Source: Hymenobacter montanus (GTDB lineage Bacteria; Bacteroidota; Bacteroidia; Cytophagales; Hymenobacteraceae). From it: a DNA stretch of 64,000 bases. Positions 9,325-17,447 of the stretch are shown here, in pieces; the stretch's first letter is position 1, and each line of letters begins with the position of its first letter. Location of the stretch: the NCBI RefSeq assembly GCF_014699115.1, contig NZ_JACXAD010000005.1, positions 1-64,000 on the forward strand, in the 5' to 3' direction. The position numbers and the translations under genes are program-made. The notes under the pieces were generated by a model, which saw only the letters and a list, made by a program, of their open reading frames with translations, did no database searches and was not told where the DNA came from.

Positions 9325-10035
9325 GTGAATCGTCCCAATATCTGGTCCGAAGGCAGAGAAATTCTGTTTGAAGACAACCACCTCCTCGTCATTAACAAGC
9401 CGGCTGGCCTCCTCGTGCAGGGTGATGCCACCGGCGACGAGCCTCTCTCCAAAAAAGCCGCCGAGTACCTGCGCTTCAAGTACAAGAAGCCCGGCGAAGC
9501 CTTTATCGGCGTGGCCCACCGCATCGACCGGCCGGTGAGCGGCGTGGTGGTGCTAGCTAAAACCAGCAAGGCCCTCAGCCGCCTCAACGAGATGTTCCGC
9601 GACTCACTGGTGAATAAAACGTACTGGGCCCTCGTCGGCAAAGCGCCCGTGCCCGAGCACGGCACCCTGGTGCATTGGCTGGTGAAAGATGCCGTTCGCA
9701 ACGTGACCAAGGCCTACCCGGAAAAGCACGCCCAGGGCCTACGCTCCGAGCTGCATTACGAGCTGCTGGGCCCGGCCGGCAACCGCTACCTGCTCCAGGT
9801 AAACCCGATCACGGGCCGCCCGCACCAAATTCGGACTCAGCTGGCCACCGGCTTGGGCACTCCCATCGTGGGCGATGTCAAGTACGGATTCCTGGCTCCC
9901 CTACCCGACGTGAGCATTGCCCTGCACGCCCGCCAGCTGCAATTGCAGCACCCGGTTACCAAAGAGCTCATGACCTTCGTCGCGCCCCTGCCCGACGCCC
10001 CGCACTGGGACGCGGCCCGGGCCTTTTACCAGTGA
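9325..10035 (+). CDS. RluA-family RNA pseudouridine synthase
   Basis: 236 residues with a GTG start. It isomerises specific uridines in RNA to pseudouridine in the cytoplasm. The catalytic motif HRIDRPVSGVVVLAKT carries the conserved Asp. Other family motifs are VINKPAGLLVQ near the N terminus and LLQVNPITGRPHQIRTQLA. There is no S4 domain, so it resembles the shorter RluA/RluC-like enzymes. The exact RNA target cannot be read from sequence. It is a single transcription unit. Confidence 0.92.
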   Translation: MNRPNIWSEGREILFEDNHLLVINKPAGLLVQGDATGDEPLSKKAAEYLRFKYKKPGEAFIGVAHRIDRPVSGVVVLAKTSKALSRLNEMFRDSLVNKTYWALVGKAPVPEHGTLVHWLVKDAVRNVTKAYPEKHAQGLRSELHYELLGPAGNRYLLQVNPITGRPHQIRTQLATGLGTPIVGDVKYGFLAPLPDVSIALHARQLQLQHPVTKELMTFVAPLPDAPHWDAARAFYQ

Positions 10036-10116
10036 AGCGCAGCCTTCGCGGCGCCCCTTCCCGAGAAGAATCCATTGCTTACTCTCAAGCGTTGGTGCCA
10101 GAAGCGGCTGACCGAT

Positions 10117-10353
10117 ATGGATACATCAATTCAGCAGCTCACAGGTTCTAAAGGTGCAGTTGATGCCAATCCCGAGCCGAAAAACGACATCGTAGTTGTG
10201 AAGATTCACGAGACGGGGAGCGACAGGGTGCTGCGCGGCTTCGGTCCCGACTCGATATTCGTTAAAACAAGCAGTGGGCGATGCCAACGCCTCAGCTACG
10301 AGCCATTGCTGAGCTCAGGGGCACCAAAGGCCCCATTCTCCAGGATGGGTTGA
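10117..10353 (+). CDS. Hypothetical protein, possible N-terminal half of a frameshifted gene
   Basis: 78 residues from an ATG. The middle (KNDIVVVKIHETGSDRVLRG) looks like a real beta-rich protein, but the last ~20 residues are less convincing. From ~10266 the +2 frame is open to 10436 and encodes a coding-like stretch (KGPILQDGLNRIQ, NKKKILIIDM). One frameshift between 10266 and 10353 would join them into a ~107-residue protein. No family recognised. GC is lower than in neighbouring core genes. Confidence 0.4.
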   Translation: MDTSIQQLTGSKGAVDANPEPKNDIVVVKIHETGSDRVLRGFGPDSIFVKTSSGRCQRLSYEPLLSSGAPKAPFSRMG

Positions 10354-10436
10354 ATAGAATCCAGCGCGAACCACCCTCGAAAAACATCCACTGGTCACCG
10401 AACAAAAAGAAAATATTGATCATCGATATGCAATAG
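10281..10436 (+). CDS. Short ORF overlapping the previous one, possible C-terminal half
   Basis: 51 codons from an ATG at 10281, too short for most gene callers. Its stop is 5 bp before the ATG of the next gene (10442), typical of operon spacing. It may be a separate small gene or the true C terminus of the gene starting at 10117. Function unknown. Confidence 0.35.
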   Translation: MPTPQLRAIAELRGTKGPILQDGLNRIQREPPSKNIHWSPNKKKILIIDMQ

Positions 10437-10441
10437 GACCT

Positions 10442-11056
10442 ATGCGCAAATTTGCCGATATCCAAGGTGAAATCGGGCTGCAGAAGTTTCTCGATAGTCC
10501 CCTGGGTACCCTCTATTTCGTCCCGGCTGCTCCAGGCGCTCCTAGAGTGATGGTTCGTCACTTTGACACCGACATCCCGACTACCCTGGTCAAGCCGTTT
10601 GCCGACCTTGTACAAGCCGCGCAACAGTGGATCGGGTATCATTCAGAGTTAGTTCGCTTAGTCAAGGTCGAGCAGCCCATTGAGGTGGGCCGCGACTTCG
10701 TGGCCAGACCTCACCACACGTACTACACGTCGATTCGCGCATATGTGGAATGGGAAGATCCGCCGGAGCCTCCCGATGAACTTGAACAGATGCGCAGCTC
10801 TCTCCGCGCTGTACTCGGTAAGTCAGTTGAACCGAGGGATATCATTATCGAGACTGTGCTGGCAAGGAGCCTCCTAGAGCCAACGGGCAAGACCTTTTTC
10901 GATGAGAGCGAAGGTCAGTTCATCGTTGTCGAGCCTAAGTTGACTCGCGAGGACGTGGCGCGCTGGGCTGCTCTGTCAACCCCTGCATCGTTGCCCAACC
11001 CGCGCCCGCACCCCGATACGCATACGATGCCACCACAAACCAACACCGCGCCCTGA
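10442..11056 (+). CDS. Hypothetical protein
   Basis: 204 residues, ATG start. Mixed alpha/beta soluble protein with no signal peptide or membrane segment. Recognisable stretches are GTLYFVPAAPGAPRVMVRHF, a Trp/Pro-rich turn (VEWEDPPEPPDELEQM) and a Pro/Thr/His-rich unstructured tail of ~25 residues. No catalytic motif or known family is evident. It follows the possibly frameshifted ORFs closely, so the three may be one transcriptional unit. Codon use is less GC-rich than the flanking core genes, which hints at recent acquisition. Confidence 0.6.
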   Translation: MRKFADIQGEIGLQKFLDSPLGTLYFVPAAPGAPRVMVRHFDTDIPTTLVKPFADLVQAAQQWIGYHSELVRLVKVEQPIEVGRDFVARPHHTYYTSIRAYVEWEDPPEPPDELEQMRSSLRAVLGKSVEPRDIIIETVLARSLLEPTGKTFFDESEGQFIVVEPKLTREDVARWAALSTPASLPNPRPHPDTHTMPPQTNTAP

Positions 11057-11155
11057 ATTTCCGGCCTGGGCTCGGGAGGGGCAATCAGGAATTGCCCGGT
11101 GTGCAACATTTTGGCCTTTCGACAGCGAAAATGCGCATCCGGTATACCCTAGCCG

Positions 11156-11163
11156 TAATTTTG
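11156..11163 (+). promoter_or_regulatory. Possible -7 box upstream of the desaturase
   Basis: TAATTTTG matches TAnnTTTG, 67 bp before the ATG at 11231. No -33 TTG is seen. Confidence 0.3.
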
Positions 11164-11230
11164 TACCCCACTCACTGAACCTTACCAGCGGCTATTTGCT
11201 TGTGCGGACAGTCCAGCTTGCTTCCCCTTT

Positions 11231-11986
11231 ATGACCATCCTCGTTTTCTTTGTTGCCCATTATTACTTATCCCTGTTCACGCAGACGTTTTACCTGCACC
11301 GCTATGCGGCGCACAAGATGTTTACGATGAATAAATTTTGGGAGAAGTTCTTCTTCCTGTTCACTTACCTCTGCCAGGGCTCCAGCTTCCTCTCGCCCCG
11401 GGCCTACGCGTTGTTGCACCGCATGCACCACGCCTATTCCGATACCGAACTGGACCCGCATTCGCCCCACTTCTCGAACAACGCATTCGATATGATGTGG
11501 AAGACTAAGGTGATTTACAACGACGTACTGAAGGACGTGCACGAAGGAGCGCGCCGCTTCGATGGGGACATTCCGGAGTGGAAGTGGCTGGATAATTTCG
11601 GCAGCACGGTGTACTCCCGCGTTGGCTGGGGCACGGCTTACGTGCTGTTCTACATCAACTTCGCTACCGCGTGGTGGCAGTATCTGCTGCTGCCCATTCA
11701 CTTCCTGATGGGCCCCATCCACGGGGCCATTGTGAACTGGGGGGGCCACAAATACGGTTACCAGAACTTCGACAACAACGATAAGTCGAGGAACACCCTG
11801 GCCCTGGATTTCCTGGCTTTCGGCGAGTTATTCCAGAACAACCACCACAAGCTGCCCATGCGCGTCAACTTCGGCGTGAAGTGGTGGGAGCTGGATCCTA
11901 CCTACTCGGTGATCTGGACCCTCGACAAAGTAGGCGTCATCAAGCTCAAGCGGAAAGTAGCCAAGCGCGTGGCCGTACCCGCTTAA
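11231..11986 (+). CDS. Acyl-CoA desaturase (membrane fatty-acid desaturase)
   Basis: 251 residues. Integral-membrane di-iron desaturase that puts a double bond into fatty acyl chains, helping control membrane fluidity. All three histidine boxes are present: HRYAAH (23-28), HRMHH (63-67) and QNNHH near residue 207. The hydrophobic segments between them fit the delta-9 acyl-CoA/stearoyl desaturase layout. It is shorter than eukaryotic enzymes and lacks a cytochrome b5 domain. It is followed by its own terminator and is probably monocistronic. Regiospecificity is inferred only from the family. Confidence 0.93.
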   Translation: MTILVFFVAHYYLSLFTQTFYLHRYAAHKMFTMNKFWEKFFFLFTYLCQGSSFLSPRAYALLHRMHHAYSDTELDPHSPHFSNNAFDMMWKTKVIYNDVLKDVHEGARRFDGDIPEWKWLDNFGSTVYSRVGWGTAYVLFYINFATAWWQYLLLPIHFLMGPIHGAIVNWGGHKYGYQNFDNNDKSRNTLALDFLAFGELFQNNHHKLPMRVNFGVKWWELDPTYSVIWTLDKVGVIKLKRKVAKRVAVPA

Positions 11987-12008
11987 AGCCCGACGTTCCC
12001 GAGAATCG

Positions 12009-12041
12009 AAAAGCCCTAGCCTCATCGCCAGGGCTTTTTTT
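12009..12041 (+). terminator. Terminator after the desaturase gene
   Basis: AAAAGCCCT (12009-12017) pairs with AGGGCTTTT (12030-12038), then more T; 12-nt loop. It starts 22 bp after the stop. Confidence 0.85.
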
Positions 12042-12074
12042 AGGTCCGTGCTAGCTAATCCCCTGAACAAACGC

Positions 12075-12082
12075 TACCTTTG
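12075..12082 (+). promoter_or_regulatory. Predicted -7 box for the ribosomal block (rpsP)
   Basis: TACCTTTG followed by GCACTCC is a typical Bacteroidota promoter, 65 bp before the rpsP ATG. The -33 region is weak. Its position rules out the upstream in-frame start at 12048. Confidence 0.65.
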
Positions 12083-12146
12083 CACTCCAAATTTTTGGAT
12101 ACCTCACCAGACGGACGAGTTCCGTCGCAGCAAACCCCACCGGTTT

Positions 12147-12683
12147 ATGGCAGTTAAAATCCGCCTCGCCCGCCGTGGCCGCAAAAAGGCCGCGACTTAC
12201 GACATCGTAGTAGCCGACGCCCGCGCTCCCCGCGACGGCCGTTTCATCGAGAAACTCGGCACCTACAACCCCAATACCAACCCCGCCACCATCAACTACG
12301 ACGCCGACCGGGCGTTCTACTGGATGATGACCGGCGCCCAGCCCACCGACACCGTGCGGGCCATGCTTAGCTACCGCGGTGTGCTCTACCGTCGTCACCT
12401 CCAGTTAGGGGTCGACAAGGGTGCTATCACCCAAGAGGTTGCCGACGAGCGTTTCAATGCCTGGAAAGAGGAGAAAGATGCTAAAATCGAAGGCAAGCGC
12501 ACTGGCCTGATCGATGCCAAGGCGGAAGCCCGCAAGGTTGCTTTCGCCGCCGAAACCAAGGTGAAAGAGGCTCGCGCGGAAGCGCAGCGGCAGAAAGCCG
12601 CTGCCCTGCTGGCCGCCAACGCGCCCGCTCCGGCGACCGAAGAAGCTACCGAGGCTCCCGCCGAAGCAGCCTCCGCGGAGTAG
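12147..12683 (+). CDS. rpsP: 30S ribosomal protein S16 with long C-terminal extension
   Basis: 178 residues. The first ~80 are canonical S16 ([40 protein letters not shown]), a 16S rRNA-binding assembly protein. The remaining ~95 form a charged helical segment ([17 protein letters not shown]) ending in an Ala/Pro/Glu-rich acidic tail, as often seen in Bacteroidota S16 but absent from the ~80-residue E. coli protein. The start at 12147 (MAVKIRL) is the family start. It is first in the rpsP-rimM-trmD-rplS block, and a strong terminator-like hairpin follows it. Confidence 0.97.
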   Translation: MAVKIRLARRGRKKAATYDIVVADARAPRDGRFIEKLGTYNPNTNPATINYDADRAFYWMMTGAQPTDTVRAMLSYRGVLYRRHLQLGVDKGAITQEVADERFNAWKEEKDAKIEGKRTGLIDAKAEARKVAFAAETKVKEARAEAQRQKAAALLAANAPAPATEEATEAPAEAASAE

Positions 12684-12706
12684 CCACTGGTTACTGAACC
12701 GCAAGG

Positions 12707-12754
12707 GTTTGGGGGTTGCGAGCCGAACCGGCTGGCAACCCCCAAACTTTTTTT
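12707..12754 (+). terminator. Strong intrinsic terminator/attenuator between rpsP and rimM
   Basis: A perfect 13-bp inverted repeat (12707-12719 and 12735-12747) with a further inner AGCC/GGCT stem (12721-12724, 12730-12733) is followed by TTTTTTT. It starts 24 bp after the rpsP stop and ends 21 bp before the rimM ATG. Confidence 0.9.
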
Positions 12755-12774
12755 CGTTATTCCCTCCCGTACCC

Positions 12775-13338
12775 ATGCTCCTCGACGACGCCTTCCTACT
12801 TGGCTACATCATCAAAACCCACGGCCTGCGCGGGCACGTGGTGGCCCACTTCGACGTCGACGACGTTACGGCCTACCAAAAGCTCAAGCTGGTGCACCTG
12901 GCCCCGGCGGCCACGCCCACCAAGCTCGCAGAGCACCCCGTCGAAAAGGTGCAGCCCCAGGCCGGATCCAAGGTGCTGCTGAAGCTACGCGGCATCGACC
13001 GCATTGAGGATGCCGAGCCCCTGCGCGGCGCCCAGCTGTACCTGCCCCTGACTGAACTGCCGGAGCTGGCCGCCGACCAGTTCTACTTCCACGACGTTAT
13101 CGGCTTCACCGTGGTCGATGAAAACCTCGGCGAGCTGGGTACGGTGGAGAACTTCTACGAGCTGCCCCAGCAAGACATGCTGGCCATGCGCTACCAGGGC
13201 CAGGAAGTGCTGATTCCGGTAGTAGGAGAGTTAGTAAGCCACGCCAATCAGGAGAAGCGGCAGCTTTACGTAAACCTACCCGATGGCCTGCTGGATGTAT
13301 ACCTCAAGCCCTCTTCCCGCGAGCGCGACGAAGCATAA
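12775..13338 (+). CDS. rimM: Ribosome maturation factor RimM
   Basis: 187 residues. RimM binds S19 and helps mature the 3' domain of the 30S subunit. The N-terminal RimM beta-barrel (LLGYIIKTHGLRGHVVAHFDVDD) and the C-terminal PRC-barrel (FYFHDVIGFTVVDENLGELG, EVLIPVVGELV) are both present. The ATG at 12775 is chosen because the longer ORF from 12709 runs through the terminator hairpin. Conserved order rpsP-rimM-trmD-rplS supports the call. A hairpin upstream may reduce its transcription relative to rpsP, and a large palindrome follows its stop. Confidence 0.95.
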   Translation: MLLDDAFLLGYIIKTHGLRGHVVAHFDVDDVTAYQKLKLVHLAPAATPTKLAEHPVEKVQPQAGSKVLLKLRGIDRIEDAEPLRGAQLYLPLTELPELAADQFYFHDVIGFTVVDENLGELGTVENFYELPQQDMLAMRYQGQEVLIPVVGELVSHANQEKRQLYVNLPDGLLDVYLKPSSRERDEA

Positions 13339-13419
13339 GTAACGTGGACTCTGCGAGTCCGCGCGTGAACGACCCGCCGAACGAACCCATTCCGCGCGGA
13401 CTCGCAGAGTCCGCGTTAC
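13339..13419. repeat. Large intergenic palindrome between rimM and trmD
   Basis: Two 27-nt arms (13339-13365 and 13393-13419) are inverted complements with one G-T wobble, around a 27-nt loop. Each arm contains the smaller palindrome GGACTCTGCGAGTCC or its complement. It fills almost the whole gap between the rimM stop and the trmD ATG. The left arm recurs once at 52254-52279 with one difference over 26 positions. Confidence 0.9.
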
Positions 13420-13423
13420 AGCC

Positions 13424-14098
13424 ATGCGTATTGATATTCTCACTTGCCTGCCTGAGTTGCTGGTCAGCCCTTTTGCTCATTCCATTGTGAAGCGGGCGCA
13501 GGACAAGGGGCTGGTGGCGATTCACGTGCACGACCTGCGCCGCCACGCCGTCAATAAGCACGGCCAGATTGATGATTACGTGTTTGGCGGGGGCGCCGGC
13601 ATGGTGCTGCGCGTGGAACCCATTGCCGCCTGGATCGATGAGCTGCAGGCCCAGCGGCCCTACGACGCCATCATCTACCTCACGCCCGATGGCGAAACCC
13701 TGCGCCAGCCGCTGGCCAACCGGCTGTCGTTGCTTGGGAATATTATCCTGCTCTGTGGCCACTACAAAGGCATCGACGAGCGCATCCGTCAAACGTACAT
13801 CACCCACGAAATCAGCGTGGGCGACTACGTGCTGAGCGGCGGGGAGCTTGGGGCCGCTATTCTCGTCGACGCCGTGGTGCGGCTGCTGCCCGGCGTGCTG
13901 GGCAATGAGGAGTCGGCCTTGTCGGATTCTTTTCAGGACGACCTGCTGGCTCCACCCGTGTACACCCGCCCGGCGGAGTGGCGCGGGCTGAGCGTGCCGG
14001 AAATTCTACTATCGGGCAACACCCCCAAAATTGAGGAGTGGCGCCACGACCAGGCCCTGGCCCGCACCCGGGCGCGCCGGCCCGACTTGCTATCGTGA
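13424..14098 (+). CDS. trmD: tRNA (guanine-37-N1)-methyltransferase
   Basis: 224 residues. TrmD methylates G37 next to the anticodon using SAM, which prevents frameshifting. Trefoil-knot SPOUT motifs are visible: [13 protein letters not shown] at the N terminus, [28 protein letters not shown] and [14 protein letters not shown]. The C-terminal domain ending [15 protein letters not shown] is present. It is slightly shorter than E. coli TrmD but contains all core motifs. It sits in the usual ribosomal block before rplS, which has its own promoter. Confidence 0.97.
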   Translation: MRIDILTCLPELLVSPFAHSIVKRAQDKGLVAIHVHDLRRHAVNKHGQIDDYVFGGGAGMVLRVEPIAAWIDELQAQRPYDAIIYLTPDGETLRQPLANRLSLLGNIILLCGHYKGIDERIRQTYITHEISVGDYVLSGGELGAAILVDAVVRLLPGVLGNEESALSDSFQDDLLAPPVYTRPAEWRGLSVPEILLSGNTPKIEEWRHDQALARTRARRPDLLS

Positions 14099-14174
14099 AA
14101 AGCGGCTCGGGCCGGTTCCTGCTCCGAATTAGCAGCAAATCAGGTAGCCAGCTAGCTCTTGCGCCACAAACTAC

Positions 14175-14205
14175 TTGCTATCCTCAACCGAAAGCGCTAT
14201 CTTTG
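14175..14205 (+). promoter_or_regulatory. Promoter of rplS
   Basis: TTG at 14175-14177, a 20-bp spacer and TATCTTTG at 14198-14205 match the Bacteroidota promoter closely. It lies 61 bp before the rplS ATG. Confidence 0.75.
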
Positions 14206-14265
14206 CGCTCCGTTTTGTAAAATAACAATCCCGACGGCGGCGCCGTCTTTCGCATTTCCCCAGCC

Positions 14266-14646
14266 ATGAGCGTACTACTTGACTTTATCCAGGCCGAATC
14301 GCAGGAGCGCCGCGCCAGCTTCCCCCAGTTCGCCGCTGGCGACACCATCAACGTGCACGTAAAAATCCGCGAGGGCAATAAGGAGCGTATCCAGCAGTTC
14401 CAGGGCGTAGTGCTGCAGCGCCGCAACCCCAGCTCCAACGGCGAAACCTTCACGGTTCGGAAGATTTCCAACCAGATCGGCACCGAGCGCATTTTCCCCC
14501 TGCTTTCGCCCAACATCGACAAGATCGAGGTTGTGCGCCGCGGTAAAGTACGTCGGGCCCGCCTGTTCTACCTGCGTGGCCTGTCGGGTAAAGCTTCCCG
14601 CATCAAGGAGCGTCGCCTGAACCAAGTAGTTAAGGCTACCGCCTAA
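14266..14646 (+). CDS. rplS: 50S ribosomal protein L19
   Basis: 126 residues of standard bacterial L19, located at the 30S-50S interface. Motifs include [53 protein letters not shown] and [19 protein letters not shown]. It ends the rpsP-rimM-trmD-rplS block, with its own promoter and a strong terminator. Confidence 0.98.
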   Translation: MSVLLDFIQAESQERRASFPQFAAGDTINVHVKIREGNKERIQQFQGVVLQRRNPSSNGETFTVRKISNQIGTERIFPLLSPNIDKIEVVRRGKVRRARLFYLRGLSGKASRIKERRLNQVVKATA

Positions 14647-14682
14647 GCATTGCCGCAACTTGGTGGTTGCTCATTTTAAATT

Positions 14683-14718
14683 AAAAAAGCCGGCCCCACG
14701 CATGGGGCCGGCTTTTTT
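14683..14718 (+). terminator. Terminator after rplS
   Basis: AAAAAAGCCGGCCCC (14683-14697) pairs with the complementary arm at 14704-14718, loop 6 nt. It is symmetrical and may also serve the convergent gene at 14769. Confidence 0.92.
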
Positions 14719-14768
14719 GGGTTATGCGTATGCAGGTAACGACATAGCTGCCACTGGCTAGGAGCGGT

Positions 14769-15176
14769 TTAGCTATGCGATGAGAAATCCTGTGGCAAGC
14801 TGCCGTCAACTTCTACCGGACTGCCTTGCAGCTGCTGCGAGACGGCGGTGAGCACCTCGGCCAGCTTAGTGATGCGGGTAGCCGTGTTCACGTTTTCGGC
14901 GAAGTGGGCGGATTGCGCAGTGTGGGTGCCCAGGCGGGCCAGCAAGGGGGCGATGACGTTCACATCGAGCGTCCCGCTGCCGAAGTGGGCCTTTAAGGCT
15001 TGCAGGTCGACCACCAGCTGGTGGAAGGCCGGGTTGTTGGCCGCTTTCAGGTCTTCGATCCAACGCTGAAACTGGTTATCGAGCCCGGCGCGTTCGGTTT
15101 CTTCGGCGAGGTTGCCGGAGAGCAGGTGAATGGCACTATCGAGGTGCACTTGGTGCTGAACTTCTTTCTTTTCCAT
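14769..15176 (-). CDS. Hypothetical helical protein
   Basis: 135 residues, ATG start, no signal peptide. Composition and Leu spacing suggest an all-alpha soluble protein (SAIHLLSGNLAEETERAGL, RWIEDLKAANNPAFHQLVVD, ITKLAEVLTAVSQQL), perhaps a helical bundle. No catalytic motif and no family recognised. It is flanked by terminators on both sides, so it is probably transcribed alone. Confidence 0.75.
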   Translation of the reverse strand: MEKKEVQHQVHLDSAIHLLSGNLAEETERAGLDNQFQRWIEDLKAANNPAFHQLVVDLQALKAHFGSGTLDVNVIAPLLARLGTHTAQSAHFAENVNTATRITKLAEVLTAVSQQLQGSPVEVDGSLPQDFSSHS

Positions 15177-15260
15177 GGGTGAGGGTATTGGCGTAATCGG
15201 CCGCTAGGGGCGCAGCCTTTGTTGCCAACGTAGTTCGGCCCCGTGGGGTTGGCCCACCAA

Positions 15261-15293
15261 ACAAAAAGCTCCACCGTTTCCAGTGGAGCTTTT
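15261..15293 (-). terminator. Terminator after the coiled-coil secreted protein gene
   Basis: AAAAAGCTCCAC pairs with GTGGAGCTTTTT around an 8-nt loop, giving a 12-bp stem with T/A tracts on both sides. It lies just past the stop at 15317 on the minus strand. Confidence 0.85.
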
Positions 15294-15316
15294 TGCCTAG
15301 AACCAGCGAATGGCTG

Positions 15317-16024
15317 CTACTCTATCTTGGTCATCCGGTCCTTCACGGCCTCCAGGGCCACGCGCATGTTCACAATGTCGCCCCGGGCGGCCTCCTGCTC
15401 TTTCAGGTTGGCATCGATGAGGTTGTTGAACTGCTGAAGCTCGGCCGCGTTGGCCGCTAGCATCTGCTGAATTTCAACTTTGCGGAGCTTGTTTTTCTCA
15501 ATGTCCTTTTTAATCGTGTTGGCCTTTTCGATTACCGCCACGTGATTGTTCTGCGAGGCCACCAGGGCGCGCTCAGCTTCAGCGATTTGAATCACCAAGT
15601 CTTCGCGGTACATCATCCGAGCGAAGTCTTTCAAATACTTCTCGGCCGACTTCCACTGCACGGGGGTAGCATCCTTGGCCAGGTAGGCGTTGCCTAAGTC
15701 TATGCTCCACCACACGGTAGTGCCGGTCGGGGTAGCATCCACTTTGCTGATTACGCGGATGGGCGTCGGAGCAATTTCTTCGATCACCACGCCGTCCAAG
15801 GTCAGCACGCCCTTATTGTTTTTCAGCTTGCTGCCGTACTTGTCGCTGAGCTGCTTGAGCCAAGCGGCCTCTACCCGGCGGTTGTCGAGCTGCATGCTTA
15901 CGCGCTGCCCTTTGCGGGGGATATTGTTAATCGACATATCAGTCTCATCTACCGGAGACTTCTGAGCATAGACGCCGAGCGTAGCCAGGCATATAATGAG
16001 CACGAGGAGTAGGCTTCTTTTCAT
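15317..16024 (-). CDS. Secreted hypothetical protein with coiled coil
   Basis: 235 residues. A signal peptide (residues 1-20, LLLVLIICLATLGVYA then Q) precedes a small beta-rich domain (about 25-110, including VLTLDGVVIEEIAPTPIRVI). An Ala/Glu/Lys-rich coiled coil follows (about 130-230). Probably periplasmic. The coiled coil suggests oligomerisation. I do not recognise a family. A minus-strand -7-like box (TAAATTTG, 16099-16106) lies about 75 bp upstream. Confidence 0.78.
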   Translation of the reverse strand: MKRSLLLVLIICLATLGVYAQKSPVDETDMSINNIPRKGQRVSMQLDNRRVEAAWLKQLSDKYGSKLKNNKGVLTLDGVVIEEIAPTPIRVISKVDATPTGTTVWWSIDLGNAYLAKDATPVQWKSAEKYLKDFARMMYREDLVIQIAEAERALVASQNNHVAVIEKANTIKKDIEKNKLRKVEIQQMLAANAAELQQFNNLIDANLKEQEAARGDIVNMRVALEAVKDRMTKIE

Positions 16025-16289
16025 GGTATAACTTGTAAGCGCTTCAAATAAAGGACAAGAGGAAAGGTTTTCAACTAAAACGCCGTAGTATGGCTTTTCA
16101 AATTTAAGGTCTTTCTTCGATGCAACTTATGCAATCAACTATTTTTTTAACGATAAGGCTATTTTTATTGATTTAATACAGCTATTAATAACTTAAATTC
16201 AAAACTAATTTTTATAATTATACGAGCCTTAGTCCCGCTACTGGTGTTGGGCTGTAACAAAGATAGCCTAAACTAGGTTCTAGGCACCT
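16025..16289. other. AT-rich divergent intergenic region
   Basis: 265 bp of unusually AT-rich DNA between divergent genes. It holds two minus-strand TAnnTTTG matches (16099-16106 and 16258-16265) and no ORF. It probably contains promoters for both sides. Confidence 0.5.
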
Positions 16290-16697
16290 ATGCAAGTTAC
16301 TGTTTGTCGCACCGAGCATTTCAACGCTGCCCACCGTCTGCACAACCCCGCCTGGAGCGCCGAGCACAACCAGCGCGTGTTTGGGAAATGCAACAACCCC
16401 AACTACCACGGTCATAACTACAATCTTACCGTCCGGCTGACTGGCCCCGTAGACCCCGAAACCGGCTACGTATACGACCTCAAGCGGCTCAGTGACCTCA
16501 TCAAGCAAGAGGTGCTGGACCGCTACGATCATCGCAACTTAAACCTCGATACCGAGGAGTTTCGTACCCTGAATCCCACGGCTGAAAACATTGCCGTCGT
16601 AATTTGGCAGCGCCTGCGCCCCCACCTGGGTGCCGACCTAGCCCTTTCGGTCACGCTTTACGAAACGGACCGCAACTTTGTAGAATATCATGGATAA
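16290..16697 (+). CDS. 6-pyruvoyl-tetrahydropterin synthase / QueD family
   Basis: 135 residues. Zn-dependent T-fold enzyme that converts dihydroneopterin triphosphate to 6-pyruvoyl-tetrahydropterin or to carboxytetrahydropterin (queuosine route). Zn ligands are His15 (HFNAAHRL), His40 and His42 (NYHGHNYNL), and the catalytic Cys lies in FGKCNNP. The stop overlaps the folE start by 8 bp (ATGGATAA), so the two are translationally coupled and FolE supplies the substrate. This leans toward tetrahydropterin synthesis, but QueD cannot be excluded because no queC/queE is nearby. Confidence 0.93.
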   Translation: MQVTVCRTEHFNAAHRLHNPAWSAEHNQRVFGKCNNPNYHGHNYNLTVRLTGPVDPETGYVYDLKRLSDLIKQEVLDRYDHRNLNLDTEEFRTLNPTAENIAVVIWQRLRPHLGADLALSVTLYETDRNFVEYHG

Positions 16698-17349
16698 CCC
16701 TACGGGCCCAGCCCCGGCCCCCGACGCGCATTTGCCCCCCGGCCTGCGCACCCCTCTCCGCGACGACGCCTTTGAGGCCCCCGACGAAGCTAAAATAACG
16801 GCCATCAGTGGCCACTTCGAGGCCATCATGCGCGAGCTGGGCCTCGACCTAACCGACGACAGCCTGGCCGGCACCCCCCGGCGGGTAGCAAAAATGTACG
16901 TACAGGAATGGTTCAAGGGCCTGGACCCAAAAAACCGGCCCGAAGTGCGCATGTTTCACAACCGCTACGGCTACCACCAGCTGCTGGTCGAGCGCGACAT
17001 CACGCTTTTTTCCTGCTGCGAGCACCACTTCGTGCCCATCATCGGCAAAGCCCACGTTGCGTACTTGCCCAGCGGCAACGTGGTGGGCCTGAGCAAGCTG
17101 AACCGGGTAGTGCAGTACTACGCCCGCCGGCCCCAGGTGCAGGAGCGCCTGACCCGCCAGATTGCCGAGGAGCTTAAGCAAAGCCTGGGCACCGACGATG
17201 TGGCCGTGCTAATCGAAGCCGATCATTTATGCGTAATGAGCCGCGGGGTGAACGACACCAGCAGCTCAACGCTGACCAGTGACTACGGCGGTCGCTTCGC
17301 CACCGATGAAACACTACGGCGCGAGTTTCTGCGGCAGATTGGCAAGTAA
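16690..17349 (+). CDS. folE: GTP cyclohydrolase I
   Basis: 219 residues, type I FolE, which converts GTP to 7,8-dihydroneopterin triphosphate. An N-terminal Pro-rich extension of ~30 residues precedes the T-fold. Zn-binding motifs are SCCEHHFVP and LCVMSRGV, and [21 protein letters not shown] is the substrate region. The start overlaps the PTPS stop by 8 bp. The product is shared between folate and tetrahydropterin or queuosine synthesis. Confidence 0.97.
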   Translation: MDNPTGPAPAPDAHLPPGLRTPLRDDAFEAPDEAKITAISGHFEAIMRELGLDLTDDSLAGTPRRVAKMYVQEWFKGLDPKNRPEVRMFHNRYGYHQLLVERDITLFSCCEHHFVPIIGKAHVAYLPSGNVVGLSKLNRVVQYYARRPQVQERLTRQIAEELKQSLGTDDVAVLIEADHLCVMSRGVNDTSSSTLTSDYGGRFATDETLRREFLRQIGK

Positions 17350-17424
17350 GGCCCCGTTGCGTAGGTTCATGCTCCGGAGCTGGGGGCGCTTCGCCAGTGC
17401 CGTGGCAGCGCAGAGTGGCCGTCC

Positions 17425-17432
17425 TACTTTTG
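17425..17432 (+). promoter_or_regulatory. Predicted -7 box upstream of the TIGR01777 epimerase gene
   Basis: TACTTTTG, followed by TTTGCACC, lies 16 bp before the ATG at 17448. It excludes the in-frame start at 17397. No clear -33 element. Confidence 0.5.
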
Positions 17433-17447
17433 TTTGCACCGACAACC

